64,000 bases of DNA from Morchella semilibera (Eukaryota; Ascomycota; Pezizomycetes; Pezizales; Morchellaceae). The DNA lies in assembly GCA_009192285.1 (NCBI GenBank), contig WBVU01000011.1:1-64000 (forward strand), written 5' to 3'. Shown piece after piece: positions 23,179-35,104 of the stretch (its first letter is position 1; every line of letters starts with the position of its first letter). The notes beneath the pieces are model-generated. The model was given only the letters and a program-made list of their open reading frames with translations, was not told the origin of the DNA and searched no databases. Both the position numbers and the translations under genes were made by a program.

Positions 23179-24780
23179 CCCCAATACCCCGGATAGCGCA
23201 AGACGATCCATGATTTATCTCAGGCTTCGGTGAAAGATAGGATCGAGCAGCACAGCCATGTCCATGGTAATGCATACTACAAAGCCAATCTTCCCTGCCT
23301 GCTTCGAGCATCCGAGTTCCTTCATCTAGTGAAAGGCAGACCATTGCTGTCTTTCGGTGTGAGTGGGTTTTCTTCCATCACATGATATATACACTGTGCA
23401 TATCGGAACGCTAACAGCGCCCGATATATTGCATTAGGGATGTAGTCTAGTAGCGATCGCATAGCAAAGAGAAATAATATTATAGGAAACATTGAGCATG
23501 CTGCGTAATCTGCTTATCCTCTATCACAGTATACTTGAGGAGCTGCATAAATCTATAATATAGGAGATACGGAAAATACCCAGAACGAAATAAGTGATCA
23601 GATTGAGAAGAACTTTTATGCCTGCGAGGAAATCTCCAGAAGAGGGAGACAAGCTGAAAAAACACTTCTAAAACCGAAATGATAAAGGGAAGTATTGGCA
23701 ACCTCTTCCGCACAAATGATAACTTAGGCAATTGCCTTATTAGCTTCAAAGCTGATACTGACTATATAAAATATATATACACAAAATCGACCATTAGTTG
23801 CACTTCACCTATAAATACAGGTTGTACCCTCTTGGGTAGGTAAATCTACTTTAACTATGTCTAGTTCCAGTCGAATATATTAGGTCCCTTTCGTTGTACT
23901 ATGAACGAGTTTCATACAGATCTCCCCTGTTAAGCCCGTGAACCGTGAGGATGGGAACCACTTCCATATTTATATGACTTATACTCCAACCATATTGAGT
24001 GCCGCTGATGCTGACGCCCCGACCCCCGCGTCGACCCCAATGATCCTGTGAGAAAGAATTTAACCATAGCCGGGGAACCTGCAGCCTCCAACTTATCAAT
24101 CTGAAATTCCATTCTGCCGCAGCAGTATTCTATAAGAAGCCGCAAATCAAGTACTAGGGGATGTCCATTAAGCGGTTGGCGGGAAGTGGTATTAGGAGTA
24201 ACGTACCCTGCTGTTAGTTTGGGCCTGGCGTACCCACCGACACCCGTCGATCGACAGACAGGGGCGCCAATGCAGGGCCATGACCCAAATCCACAGAAAA
24301 GCGGGGGTAACTCTTACCCTTAAACCAGCCAGACAGATATGTCATTATACGAACGTAGATAATTTGGAGACTTCCGCCAACAGGTTGGTCACATAGCTGG
24401 AGAGACTTACATCGTGTACTGCAATCATGGTACGTAACTCACTCGTGTCAATGAGCTTGTCAAATCTCATCGAGTCGCGTCGCAAGATATTCGTTTTACA
24501 GCTCTGATACCATCAGCGCCACCCTGGGGACAAACCTCTCCATGCTCCTTCCCTTAGTATTTCCAAGTGTTCCAAGACTCCTTCCCGTGTATCACATTGT
24601 CATCATATTGTACATGTCTTCTATTCTGTACTAGATTACCACTTTTTGCGCCCTTTCCTGAAAGCTGATTGGCCGGGAGTGAGAAACCCTAACCAAGCAT
24701 GGCAACCGACCCAAACCAGATGCTCCTGATACCAGAGTTAGGGTTAATTAAACTAACTAGAACTGCTGATATGATAAGGT

Positions 24781-24792
24781 GGGGGGGGGGGG
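24781..24792. repeat. Poly-G tract, 12 bases
   Basis: Uninterrupted run of 12 G. Confidence 0.9.
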
Positions 24793-25578
24793 TGGAAGGA
24801 TGGAGGAATTGAGGGTGTTGGAGTGGGGCCGTAGGCCTCCAATAACAGCTGTAGAGGCCCAGGGCAACGCAACTGGAAATAAAATCTACTAGAGACGATT
24901 TTAATAATTCATTCAACTGGAAGCAGCTGAACTGTATATTGTACTTTAGTATAAGCAGATAAACCTGAGGGGATGGAGGGCCGAAGGTCCCCTGTCCCCC
25001 AAAACTGGAAGTTCAAAATTAGGTATATCAAGCAAAGGTGGAGGGAGGGCCGGGGCAGAGTTCCCAAAGTATGTACCTACAGCTCGCGGTCGCGAGTTGG
25101 CCCACTCCTAGTAGTTCTGCACTAAAAAGATAGTGTGACAGGTCCTGGTCATCTTAATTTAGTGTGTAACTACGGAGAAATACGGATCGATCGTCGGCGC
25201 CGGCGTTATATAAAGGCGGCGTTATTAGTTTCTCACCTTCACGTTTTAATTAGGGCAATAAACTCACTGCTACCGCCCAGGAGGGTCTTTTTGAACACTG
25301 CAAAAAGGGTTGTTCCGATAGTCAATGGGTGTTTTTGGTTGAGTTTCACCCCAGCTCTAACTATCCGGGATTAAGCGGCCAGTAAAGGAATGAGATCTAT
25401 TATTTGATAGATGCGATAAAGACCAGTTAGTAAAGTCAAACAAGCTAGATGTTCTTTTCTTAAGGGGTTATCCTACTGACAGACGATTAGATACTTCAAC
25501 CTCAAAAAGGACCACAAAACCTTTGAGGAGATAACGATATATATGCCAGCTGGCGATGCATATGGTCCTTTCTACTCC

Positions 25579-25698
25579 TTTACCGCGAAAAGAACCAAGT
25601 GACTGAAACAGGGATGATTTGTAGGAGAGACCACCGTCAGTCCATACAAATTATCCTTGCCCTGATCAACTGCATTTTCTGGTTCTTTTCGTGGTAAA
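25579..25698. repeat. Short inverted-repeat element
   Basis: Bases 25579-25597 (TTTACCGCGAAAAGAACCA) match the reverse complement of 25680-25698 at 18 of 19 positions. The interior of about 80 bases is non-coding. MITE-like, without an obvious target duplication. Confidence 0.6.
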
Positions 25699-26662
25699 CG
25701 AGTACTGTTTGCAGATCGACCCCAGTACTACGACTGGCTACCCACAACCATACGCCACTATATATGGAAAGGGTACATGTATAATTCATCTATACGTGGA
25801 GGCGGAAACAGCAGAGAATTCTACATCTAACCATTAAACACCCCTGGCTTCTACATAATATATATAGCTACAGCGCCAAGAAATTGTCCGAAGAAACAAA
25901 AAAGACATCGTCAACGGCCTGCTAGAGGCCAAAGGCCCCCGAAGAAGTAAATAGAACTCACAGTATATCACACGGTCTATAGCTAGACACAGTCGCTCTT
26001 CCCCGCGTATGGGTCTTGAGTAAACCTTTACAGAGCCATACCCCGCTATAAGAAACCTGGCTATAAGAAAACCTTGCTGTAAGAACCAATAAACAAGGCA
26101 TACGCCACAAAAATCTCACTTGCTTGAACCATAGCGAGGTGCAACTGTAGCTCATAATATCATAGCCAGGTAGTGTAACCTACTCTTCCAATCGGAACCC
26201 AGGTCGTAATACCCAATTACGTAGCCCAATCCTGATACTATTTTGAATGACGACCTACTCTCTGACATCTTATATTTCCAATTGGTGAGCGATATTAATA
26301 GAACGTTCAAACCCACCCTATGAAGCAAAAAAGAACGTGCAAGTAGAGATGTGCTAAAACTAGCGAGGTATTAATCAAACACGGGATCAATGAGATCTGG
26401 GTTGAACATTCCGGCCCTTTTCGATTCTAATCCCCTCAGGATCCATCCATTGGCCGCATGCCTTTCTCTTTGATTCTTTCCTTTTTCTTAAAAAAAAAAA
26501 AAAAAACCGGGGAGGTTGGGTCAGCTTGAACAATATGTGAGGGTGGGTTTTTTCCAGTACAAGAGACTCTAGCTGGACGCGGACTCTGCCCCTATTTGCT
26601 CAAATGCTCATAGCTAGGGAAATTTCACTTTTGCCTTATCAACCCTCTGCAATCTGTGTTCG

Positions 26663-26676
26663 CCCCCCCCCCCCCC
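26663..26676. repeat. Poly-C tract, 14 bases
   Basis: Uninterrupted run of 14 C. Confidence 0.9.
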
Positions 26677-28255
26677 GCGCCACAGGTTATAACAAGGATT
26701 AGAAGCCGCAGATCACCTACCGACCCTCTAGCAATCTATGACCTCAAATGAAGGAAATCAGCTAATCAACTTCCTCCTCTCCTTGATCTAGGGCATCCTA
26801 AACTCTCCATCGACGAGAAGATTGAGCAATGTTTCATGCCTCTTACCATACCAGAGTAGAGGTGGTAGTTTACCAGGCATAAAAGGAGAAGACTAGCTAG
26901 AGAAATCTTTGGTTATAGAAGTACTGAATACCACGTACTCTGGACCCCAGGATTAATGGTGTTTGTTATAAATAGTTAAAAGCCAGATCATGCGCCTGCA
27001 GCTTGCTGGTAAGAACCCCCAATAAGCTAGTTTGCGTTGGAGAAATGACCAACCTTGCAGAGGCAAAGTCGCTCAGCCAGTGCTAATGTCTCCTACAGGG
27101 GAATATTGGGAATCCGTAGATCTTACCCACCTTACGAGCCGAATGATCTAGACCAACCAAAACCCCGTATATTCTCCAAAGCCTATAGCTACTTCCACAT
27201 GGAAGTACACCCGCAGGAAAAAGTGAAGAAACAGCGGATGCAACCCGTCCAAACCCCAATGCAAAATTGAAAATAAAAATGAAATGAAGTAATATAACTA
27301 ATTAGCTAAACAACAAAATACGGAATAGATACTATGGCCTCTAAACTATATTCACCGCATTTTATGATCTCCTTAGTCCTTTACTACTACTACAATCCCC
27401 TTTGGCATGCTGTCAATGATTTTTATATACATTTCCCCCAATGCGGCCTTTAATTCCTATTCTTCCCTAGCTTATAATTAGGCTTCAATAACCTTTATTT
27501 TTTCACCCAGAGTAGCCTCTATCCAGTACTTTCCTGACTTGTCAAAAGGCATGGCTATGGAATACCCGTGGGGCTGTATTGCAGGGCTGGGGATATCAAG
27601 TTGGAGGCACCCGCTGTCACGCTTCTCGCGGGTGTATGTACATTAATAGGATATGGCCACTGACGCTTGAGACGGCAGATCGAAGTGGTACTCGCAGCTT
27701 CACATCAGGTCAAGCATACATATTCATGCTACCTCGTATTCGTATTCTTGGAAACCTTAGCATCGATCATTCCCGTACATATAGCTGTTTTCTGATCTCA
27801 GATGACCAAGGAAATGTGGAGCCTGTAATTCACAGGTGGTGAACTAGTTATATAATTAATGAATATCATCTTTACTCGATTAACAGACCCTCCAGGCCCA
27901 GATATAGTGATCTCAAGCAATTAAATATTATGAGTTAACAGGCCATAGTGAAGTTACACAAACGGTTTACACAGGAATACGAAGTTTGTCTTGGATTTCA
28001 CCTAATGGGAGTGTAATCTGGTCCCTAAGAATAGTAATAAACGGCATCATAGGTTGTTGTGCTTTGATGAAACCTCGTACTACGAAGATCGAAAGACATA
28101 CTTAAACCACTCATAATAAGATACACTAACTACCAATATCACATTAAATCTAGAGTTCCTCGAATATTTAACAAATCAAATTTCCCATACTCCAGAAAAA
28201 GGCTTCTCGTCCTCCCAAACTAATATTATCGCTCTCCCATCTTAATACCTCAGAT

Positions 28256-28813
28256 ATGATATTTGGAATGGCAAGGCTCAACGCGCTGTCTCTCGTCTCT
28301 CTTCTCCTATTTCTATCCACATTCTCCTCCCTCTCTAGAGCTCAAACGGGCGCTACTCGGAACCGAACCTTCACTCTTACAGCCTATAACTCAGATTATC
28401 CGTTTCTCGATAATACACCTGTAACTCGCAACACGCCGACAGGTTCGGCAAGCGCGGGAGTAAAATTTCCCTCCAACTACGATGTCCATGTGTTTATCTG
28501 GAACAACGTTCTCTATCGTTACTGTGAAGCTCCAAGTGGCATCTGTATCGGGTATTGGCGCAAGAACTACGGTGGGGTACTAACCGGCTGGGTGCTTGCT
28601 TTCGATGACGACGAAAGTTATAACCCTAACGATCCATGCTGCTCAGTTGACGGGTCATGGAGTGTGAGCACAGTGGATGGTCGTGATTACCTCGCTAATT
28701 ACGGTACTACAACCTTCCAGCTGTGTGACGTTGATCCTAATGCGACTGGTACGATGGGGTATAATGTCAGGCTCTCTAATAGCATCTCTAGTAATTCTGC
28801 TAACACTATATAG
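28256..28813 (+). CDS. Small secreted protein of unknown function
   Basis: An ATG-to-TAG frame of 185 codons without introns. Residues 5-29 (MARLNALSLVSLLLFLSTFS onward, up to about SRAQ) form a classical signal peptide; the second Met, at 28268, is an equally good start. The mature part of about 155 residues is rich in aromatic and acidic residues. It has five cysteines (in RYCEAPSGIC, DPCCS and FQLCDV), so at least one is unpaired unless the protein dimerises. I do not recognise the family. Size, secretion and subtelomeric position fit a small secreted or effector-like protein, which is only an inference. The nearest neighbours on both sides are repeats. Confidence 0.7.
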   Translation: MIFGMARLNALSLVSLLLFLSTFSSLSRAQTGATRNRTFTLTAYNSDYPFLDNTPVTRNTPTGSASAGVKFPSNYDVHVFIWNNVLYRYCEAPSGICIGYWRKNYGGVLTGWVLAFDDDESYNPNDPCCSVDGSWSVSTVDGRDYLANYGTTTFQLCDVDPNATGTMGYNVRLSNSISSNSANTI

Positions 28814-29269
28814 GTTGGATATGCAGTGTCTGAAGATTGGGTGTGTTACTGGGGTTCTACTTTTCTAGTGTCCTGGGACAATTAGAAATTGAAGGACGAT
28901 ATATAGCTAGGGGTGCGTGGTGATTTCTATTTTGCGGTCTTTACCCCCGACTATCTTACTACTTTTCTTGTTATATTGGTCTATGTAAGCCGGTGATATA
29001 GGTCGTAGTACCTTTTTCCTATTTTTCTTTGCGATGCATGGCAATAGCAAGACCAAGAGTAGTCGATTTCTTTGGTTATTGATTCAGTTCACTCATTTAC
29101 TACCATGGAAATTATATTCTACCAATACATATATATTCTAAACTCAACGCCACAGCTTTTTATTGACTCAACACAGCTCTTGGTTCTAGATAACACACCA
29201 TTGTCAGCACATAATCCACCGACTGAATAGTCTCCCTAAATGAGAAACAATTATTAAATTTTCTATACA

Positions 29270-29384
29270 TACTCGCGCGGCCGAGTTTCAAATTAATCAC
29301 ATGACCTATGGGTAACGCAAAAAACCTGTTAAATAGCGTCACGTGAGTAATATATATATAAGTCGAAACTCGGCCGCGCGAGTA
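29270..29384. mobile_element. 115-bp MITE with perfect 20-bp inverted ends
   Basis: TACTCGCGCGGCCGAGTTTC at 29270-29289 is exactly inverted at 29365-29384. The outermost TA on each side can be read as a TA target duplication, leaving an 18-bp terminal repeat. That is the Tc1/mariner pattern. The GC-rich ends stand out against an AT-rich interior. Confidence 0.8.
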
Positions 29385-30130
29385 CTTCAATTGCTTGTGA
29401 CTAACAAGCTAATCTCACCTCATGGAACCCTCGATGGAATATCCTAGAGAATTCCGAACTGCAATTAAAGCTTGATTTTGAACCTACGAGGCATGGGGAA
29501 GCCGGAGGTTGCTTGTTAGATAGGAGTCAAAGTGCTTAGTACTATTATCCGCTGTAATGTCATTACCATTAGGAAAGAGTATGTCCTTCTCATTAGTATA
29601 TATATCAGGCTGTCTAGTATACTCATTTCTCCGTAAAAGCAAATATCAAAACGCTTTATAATAAAATTGTCGAGTGAGACATTGTGAACTCAGGCTTTCT
29701 AAATGCTGTTTCTTTCATTCATTGAGGGTAGCTATACATGCATATATTCGTTGTAGTCATGTCATTAGTTGTATATAGCCTTAGGATGTGACAATATCTG
29801 GAAACTACCCCCTATCTCCTGAGGTATCGTCATCAACGGATGGGCGGGGAGGGGTAATGAAGAATATAGGAACAAGTAACCTTAGGAAAGGTAGTGTTTC
29901 AATTTTGGTAAGAGTTAGTATATTCACTACCTCATTGGTTCCTACATTATATTAAGAGACATACCTATTCAATGCGTCATAGGGATCCAGACCGCAACTA
30001 AACCTAATACCCCGGTAAATGGACCGTCGGTATATGAATCATGTAAATGAATCAATAAAATAATAAGTAAATGTGTAATTAGGAAAATTGGACGACTTTA
30101 CATACCCCAAACCTAGGGGAGCCCTCTATA

Positions 30131-30464
30131 TATGGAGCGGTAAACATGTCAATACCAATTTTACCACCGGTAGTGGAAATACGGTAGATTTATACCTTAT
30201 AATTCCAATTTTATGATAAAAGCGCAGAACCCTTGGCCAAAAGCTCAAGGGGCTATATAATGCCGCCATATCTGAACATTGCCCACCACGTACCGGTGGG
30301 AATTAAACTATATAAGTGCTTTCATTAAAATCGGACATTGACTGATGTAGTATACGGCAGAATAAAATTGAATACCGGTGTGATACTGAAATCTAGTGCT
30401 TATTCATAATTATATAACACCAGTGGTAAATAACTTACCACTTTTACGCATTTACCACCCCATA
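30131..30464. mobile_element. 334-bp element with imperfect inverted ends
   Basis: The left end reads TATGGAGCGGTAAA and the inverted right end TATGGGGTGGTAAA (12 of 14). A second inverted match, TTTACCAC(C/T)GGT, lies about 20 bases further in on both sides. Non-coding interior; a diverged MITE is the simplest reading. Confidence 0.45.
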
Positions 30465-31629
30465 AGCCCTAACCCTGAGAGGGAAAATATTATCTATTAT
30501 GGCTAGTCAAACCTATGCACCTATACTATTTGACACTGAGAGACCATCAATAACCACTATACTATCACTTAATACAAGTTAATTAACTATGTCTGGGCAT
30601 ATATAATTTGGGGGAAACAACACTCTTTTCGTAAATACAAAGCTCGTTGGTAAAAATTTAGGTAAAACCACATCTTGATACGTCACTTACATCGGACATC
30701 ACACGTAGGTACTGTATCATTGAGTTGATTTATCGATTTCTTTAGTATTAGAAAACATAAAATATACATTTATCGGGCTATTATAGGGTCTGGAGATAAG
30801 GCACGATCTCCGGAGCTCTCTCTGTGTTTGAATCTACGGGTACTTAAATACGGTCCTTGTGATTGGCCATAGAGTAAAGCAGCTAGATCGAAGTTTTCCA
30901 AACCAAGTATATAGTTCAGGTATCTTTAGCCACCCATCTCCTATATCAGATATCATCTAAAGCTGACTTTATGTCACGCCACACGTGCACGACTATACTA
31001 GGTCCGCTTTTCTCTCCACAGATATCTACCCCCCCCCATTATCCCTATACCATACACCGAATATTGTCAAAGCATCCGATAACTCGATTATCATATAGCA
31101 CCTATCCCTTACTATGCTGGGGGATCCTTCCATGTGTCCCGGGATTGGAACAGAAATCCATCCATAAGGTCATTGTGCCAAGACGAAGGCCTTTTGCGTC
31201 CACTGAGCGCTCAGAATTATCATTAGAGACTTTAGGTACTCCTCAGCCTTAGGTTTGGAAGTAGCTACCCAGAACTTCTACTCCCCGTTTAGTAGTCCCA
31301 CAGGTTTAGCGAAAATATATAAAGCGTTGCTGTCCCGAAACTGTCTTTTACGACCATTATGACAATCCTGAGTGAGGTATTTGAAGGCAGTTCAATAGGA
31401 CGTATACGGCAGCCTATACTTACAAAAGGGCAAATACAAATCCCGGCAAGAGCAATTTTCAAGCAAAGCAGGGATGTAAACAAAGCTAGTTCACATATAG
31501 GTAGCTAATTTAAAATCTTCGTACGCTACTAGACGGGGGGTGAAAATTTTTTTGCTAGCAAATATACAAATTATAAGAACAGGTTTTACACGGATATTCT
31601 TCACTAAATTTTCCTTCCTCTATAATACA

Positions 31630-32888
31630 ATGTCAACTCAATTTTGCGCAGAAAATCCTGGCCTCGAACACCAAACGTTAACCAGCAAAGGATGTCCATT
31701 CTGTGGGGTACAGCTATCAACTTCTTTGCCCGAGAACCAAAAGCTACCAGTAATCAATTTAGTTGATTCTGACGAAGAACTTTCCATTGCTCAAATGGTT
31801 TCACCTTTACCATCAAAGATTTCTAATTCCGAAACCCCACGAAAGCCAAGCACAAATAAAAGATCTCTCTTCGAAAATAAAACTCAGGTTGAAGAAGCCC
31901 GATCTGCAAATTTTGCAATTGCCAAATGAGCCATGGTCGGAAAAATACCAGGAACATTGAATCTAAAATCAAATAGCACTTTTGGAGTCGGAAATTTCCA
32001 GGCACCAGTAAAGTCTCAGAGACTGATTATTTTGGACATTTATATTGGTCACTGCGGTCAAAAGCCATCCGAGTACAAAAAACTGGGTAAGTTTCTTTCT
32101 ATTATATTCGGGATTTATCTAATTGATTAGATCCTATTAGTATAATATTTCCTGATAGCAATGCTTGGGAATCCAGTTTGGTATGATTTATAAAAAAATA
32201 TTTTATTGAAGACTCAATTGAGCTTCAAGATTACTTAAAATCTTTACCGACTGGTGATCAATCTAAGCTATCTACCCCCGCTTTTCTTTCTCCCGATGTC
32301 AGCAATACGCACGGTTTTACAAGACTACCACGTTCAGCAACAGATAATGGTTTCTATATCAATGATCTCCTAAAGCATTTTCCAAAGGGTCGAATTGCAT
32401 TAGTTATGCAAACTGAATCGTTAGTTGCGGATAAGTCAGAAACCGAGGATGAATCAGTAAAAAAAACTGTTAAGGGAAAACAACGAAAACAAATCAAAAA
32501 CGAAAGGCGGAGTCCAAAGAGTCCAGTAGTAGTAAAAAAGGAATATGGAAAAAGAAAAAGAAATGATGAACATGAAGTCAAACAGGTAATTCTCATTAAT
32601 ACAAATTTCATTCTTATATTTACTAAATTTATATAGGAAGCAGAGTCTCCAACCAGGAATATCAAAACTGAGGTTAAACGCAGGAAGTTCAAAAGGTCAA
32701 TTCTTTCGAAAACCAAAGGAGAGGATATACAGCAGATGGTTAATGCCGCAGTAAAGGAGTTAGATGATTGTCAGTTATCTGAAAATGATATTACTGGTTT
32801 AAACAAGAATGTGGAAGTGTTTGGGGTAGCTACTCCCCCGAAAGCCCCAAAAGGATATGTTTATGAACCAATTATAAGTCCCGAATAA
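31630..32888 (+). pseudogene. Accessory gene of the integrase element, broken
   Basis: The frame starts MSTQFCAENPGLEHQTLTSK with a half zinc-ribbon CPFCG and then PVINLVDSDEE, which resembles a SUMO-interaction motif. It is cut by a TGA at 31927-31929, and the same frame continues in coding style (AMVGKIPGTLNL...) to a GTAAGT donor near 32087. After the acceptor at about 32158 the frame reads AMLGNPVWYD, then stops. Shifting by one base in a T/A-rich run restores FIKKYFIEDSIELQDYLKSL and continues through a Lys/Arg-rich region. A second intron (about 32587-32636) follows, and the frame ends YVYEPIISPE-TAA. One nonsense change and one single-base frameshift thus separate it from an intact gene of roughly 370 codons. 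It converges on the integrase gene with 23 bases between stop codons, which argues that both belong to one element. Function unknown; the basic, acidic and Zn-ligand features suggest a nuclear protein. Confidence 0.6.
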
Positions 32889-32911
32889 ATATCAAACAGC
32901 GTTGTACATAA

Positions 32912-34914
32912 CTACTCTTCAATTTCAATTTCGCTCTCTAAAACAATATTGTTTGACATTTCGTAATCTCTCTCCATCAGCCAAGAATATGCACCGGTTG
33001 GACCTTTCGCAAGCTGAAGAATTGGTGCTTCAAGTGTTTGCATATGATTTTGAATTGCTGACCGGAGATATCTAAATAAAATTAGTATAATTTTTGTATA
33101 AAATAAAAAATAAATAGAAACTTACATATATGCATAAATATGTGTATCGGTACCATCTAACTCTTTTTCCTCTAATGTAATCGGAAGGTTAAGGTTATTA
33201 TTCCTTAACGATATTGAGCACCAATTCCAGGTATCAATGGGTAAATCTACGTTGGGATCTATTAAAATTATAATATTAAATTTGGTACTTCTATTAAGTA
33301 TAAAACAAACTTAAATGAGAGTTATATACCGTAGCTAGATATATATTCCTCTAAATCGGCCAATAAGAAAGCATCAGGTGTTGTTCCATAATTTTGAACG
33401 TTCGGATTATTGATTTCTGGGTGGTGATAATTAAGAATTGGCTTTCTCGGAACCATGAAAGGTCTAGTTCTTTGTTTTCTGATCTTGTGTATATTCCAAA
33501 TATGTGTGAAATGATAAATATGGGTACGGAGAATTGGAAGATATATGTATGCAACTGCAATTTTGTCGGCGATACTATCTATATCCAATAGATTTTCACC
33601 TTTCAAACGAGAGAATAAATCCTATATGATCAACTCCATATTAATAAGTAAAAATCAATTTATAAATATTACGCAATCCCTACCAAGCGAGTTCATTAAC
33701 AATTAAACATAGAATAGATTTTAATTCAAATGTCTTCAAATTAAGACTTTGATAATAAAATTCTTCTCCGTTTAAAAATAACCCCAACTTGACAAACACT
33801 GAACTTGCTCGGCTAGGAATGAGAATAATTTTTAGGGGATAAGAAATAAATAATACTTTCCACATTCCTGATTGCCCTCGAGTCATAATATCCCACCAAG
33901 CTTCAATTCTTTGATTTCTCATTGAGGTTCCATAAAGATGAGCTTGACTGAAAGGTAGATTGTCATCTTGTTTCTCGATTTTGGTAAATTGCCAATGGGC
34001 ATTGGCAATTAAAGGTGTTTCGGTACCATGATCAGAACGAAGAAACTTAGGTTTTATTCCTCCAATAGATATGGTTTTAAGGTATTGGGACAGAATACCA
34101 ACAGCAGTAGTAGCTGAAATACCAACATATATCCAGACAATATATCTGGAATATGCATCAATTCCAGCATATATCTCAATTCCGTAATTCTTAAACTTTA
34201 GATGTCCATTTATAGACCATACCCAATTTGGACCTGGAACTCGATAGTGTCCTTTATGATTCCGTTGACCATTTAATCTATTAGAAACACCAACTGGATC
34301 CAGTTCCCGTAGAATAGAAAACATCCTATCTCTAGCGACCAGAATGCCTTTAGCTTTGAGGTGGCGGTACATATATTCTCTTCCGTATTGAGCAGGTATA
34401 TGACTTTCAAGCTCGGACTTTAATGATTTTTTAAGTCTCTCATTGGCGAAACCCACTTCAGCATTAGTTATTGAACGTGGAAAGCCAAGTTCCCTTCGAA
34501 GACTTTGTAAACGACGCCAACCAATAATATATCCTAGAAACAATTAGTAATCATAATTCATAACAATTGATGAAGTTTTATGGTACCTTCTGAATCTAGA
34601 ACATGTAAAATTTCCTGGTCATTCAACGCAAGATGAGTAACGCAAACAATAATCCGAAACCTCAGCTCAGGAGTATCATCGGTAAATATCCGCTTATTGA
34701 TTTTCCAATTTTGAAGGACTGTCTTCAAACTTCGCTCAGTGGATTATAATTTCAATAATGATTCTATATTTGCAGATTGTAGAATATACCTTGCTTGCAG
34801 ATCATGATTTTCCTTTAGGTAGTTGAGAATTTGTTTAATATTAGCATTCTCGTTAAGATATAAATCTATAATTTGCTCTTTATATAGTTCGAAAGGTATT
34901 TTCGGTCGGCCCAT
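32912..34914 (-). CDS. Integrase-type DDE transposase with Clr5-like N-terminus, probably inactive
   Basis: Exons about 34914-34790, 34734-34587, 34533-33857, 33621-33330, 33258-33126 and 33071-32912 give some 510 residues. Exon 1 (MGRPKIPFELYKEQIIDLYL...) resembles the helical Clr5 DNA-binding domain. The integrase core follows: SINGHLKFKNYGIEIYAGID, then FLRSDHGTET (second Asp) and RNQRIEAWW (Glu). The first catalytic Asp, normally SIDGH, is Asn here. After the core comes DLFSRLKGENLLDIDSIADK and FTHIWNIHKIRKQRTRP, typical for this fungal family. The frame would then skip a 235-bp intron (33856-33622), long for this window and itself mostly open. The first intron has a good GTATAT donor (34789), but its acceptor does not keep frame, so the gene may also be damaged there. 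Such proteins cut and join transposon ends. The family is clear; activity is doubtful. Confidence 0.75.
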
Positions 34915-35104
34915 ATTTGATTATAATTGAGTTGGTAAGTGACGGAAGTAAACAGTCGGGGAAATGATGACTTTTTATATGTTAGCAACCGAAATGAGAG
35001 TTTTACTATATATAGCTAGATAAGTTCACCATCATATATTGCTAGAAAATTTTTGCATACAGAGCCGCAAACTAATTCAAAACTGGAATAGTAAAGAAAA
35101 ATTT

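Larger units (their letters stand above)
22981..28255. other. Gene-poor stretch with repeats and homopolymers
   Basis: No supported gene. It contains a C11-G8 palindromic homopolymer at 23160-23178, a 12-base poly-G (24781-24792), an inverted repeat (25579-25698), a poly-A tract near 26490-26506 and a 14-base poly-C (26663-26676). A minus-strand exon-like piece ending in a GTAAGT donor lies near 24480-24408 but could not be assigned. Confidence 0.5.
28814..31629. other. AT-rich stretch with two MITE-like elements
   Basis: No supported gene. Contains the inverted-repeat elements at 29270-29384 and 30131-30464, and a telomere-like CCCTAACCCT word near 30468. Confidence 0.5.

Noticed and set aside
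24398-24490. Minus-strand exon-like piece (FDKLIDTSELRTMIAVHD) ending in a GTAAGT donor
   Set aside because: Looks coding in style, but I could not name a family or find partner exons; may be a relic of the ankyrin-type gene nearby.
31927-31929. Idea that TGA is recoded as a sense codon, since two frames (1753 and 31927) are cut only by TGA
   Set aside because: TGA ends the oxidase, the TET/JBP-like gene and the metallo-beta-lactamase-fold gene normally, so recoding is not supported.
31530-35060. AAAATTTT...CTAGCAA words at 31543 and, inverted, at 35041 as terminal repeats of the integrase element
   Set aside because: The match is short and AT-rich and would leave the oxygenase outside; element ends remain undefined.
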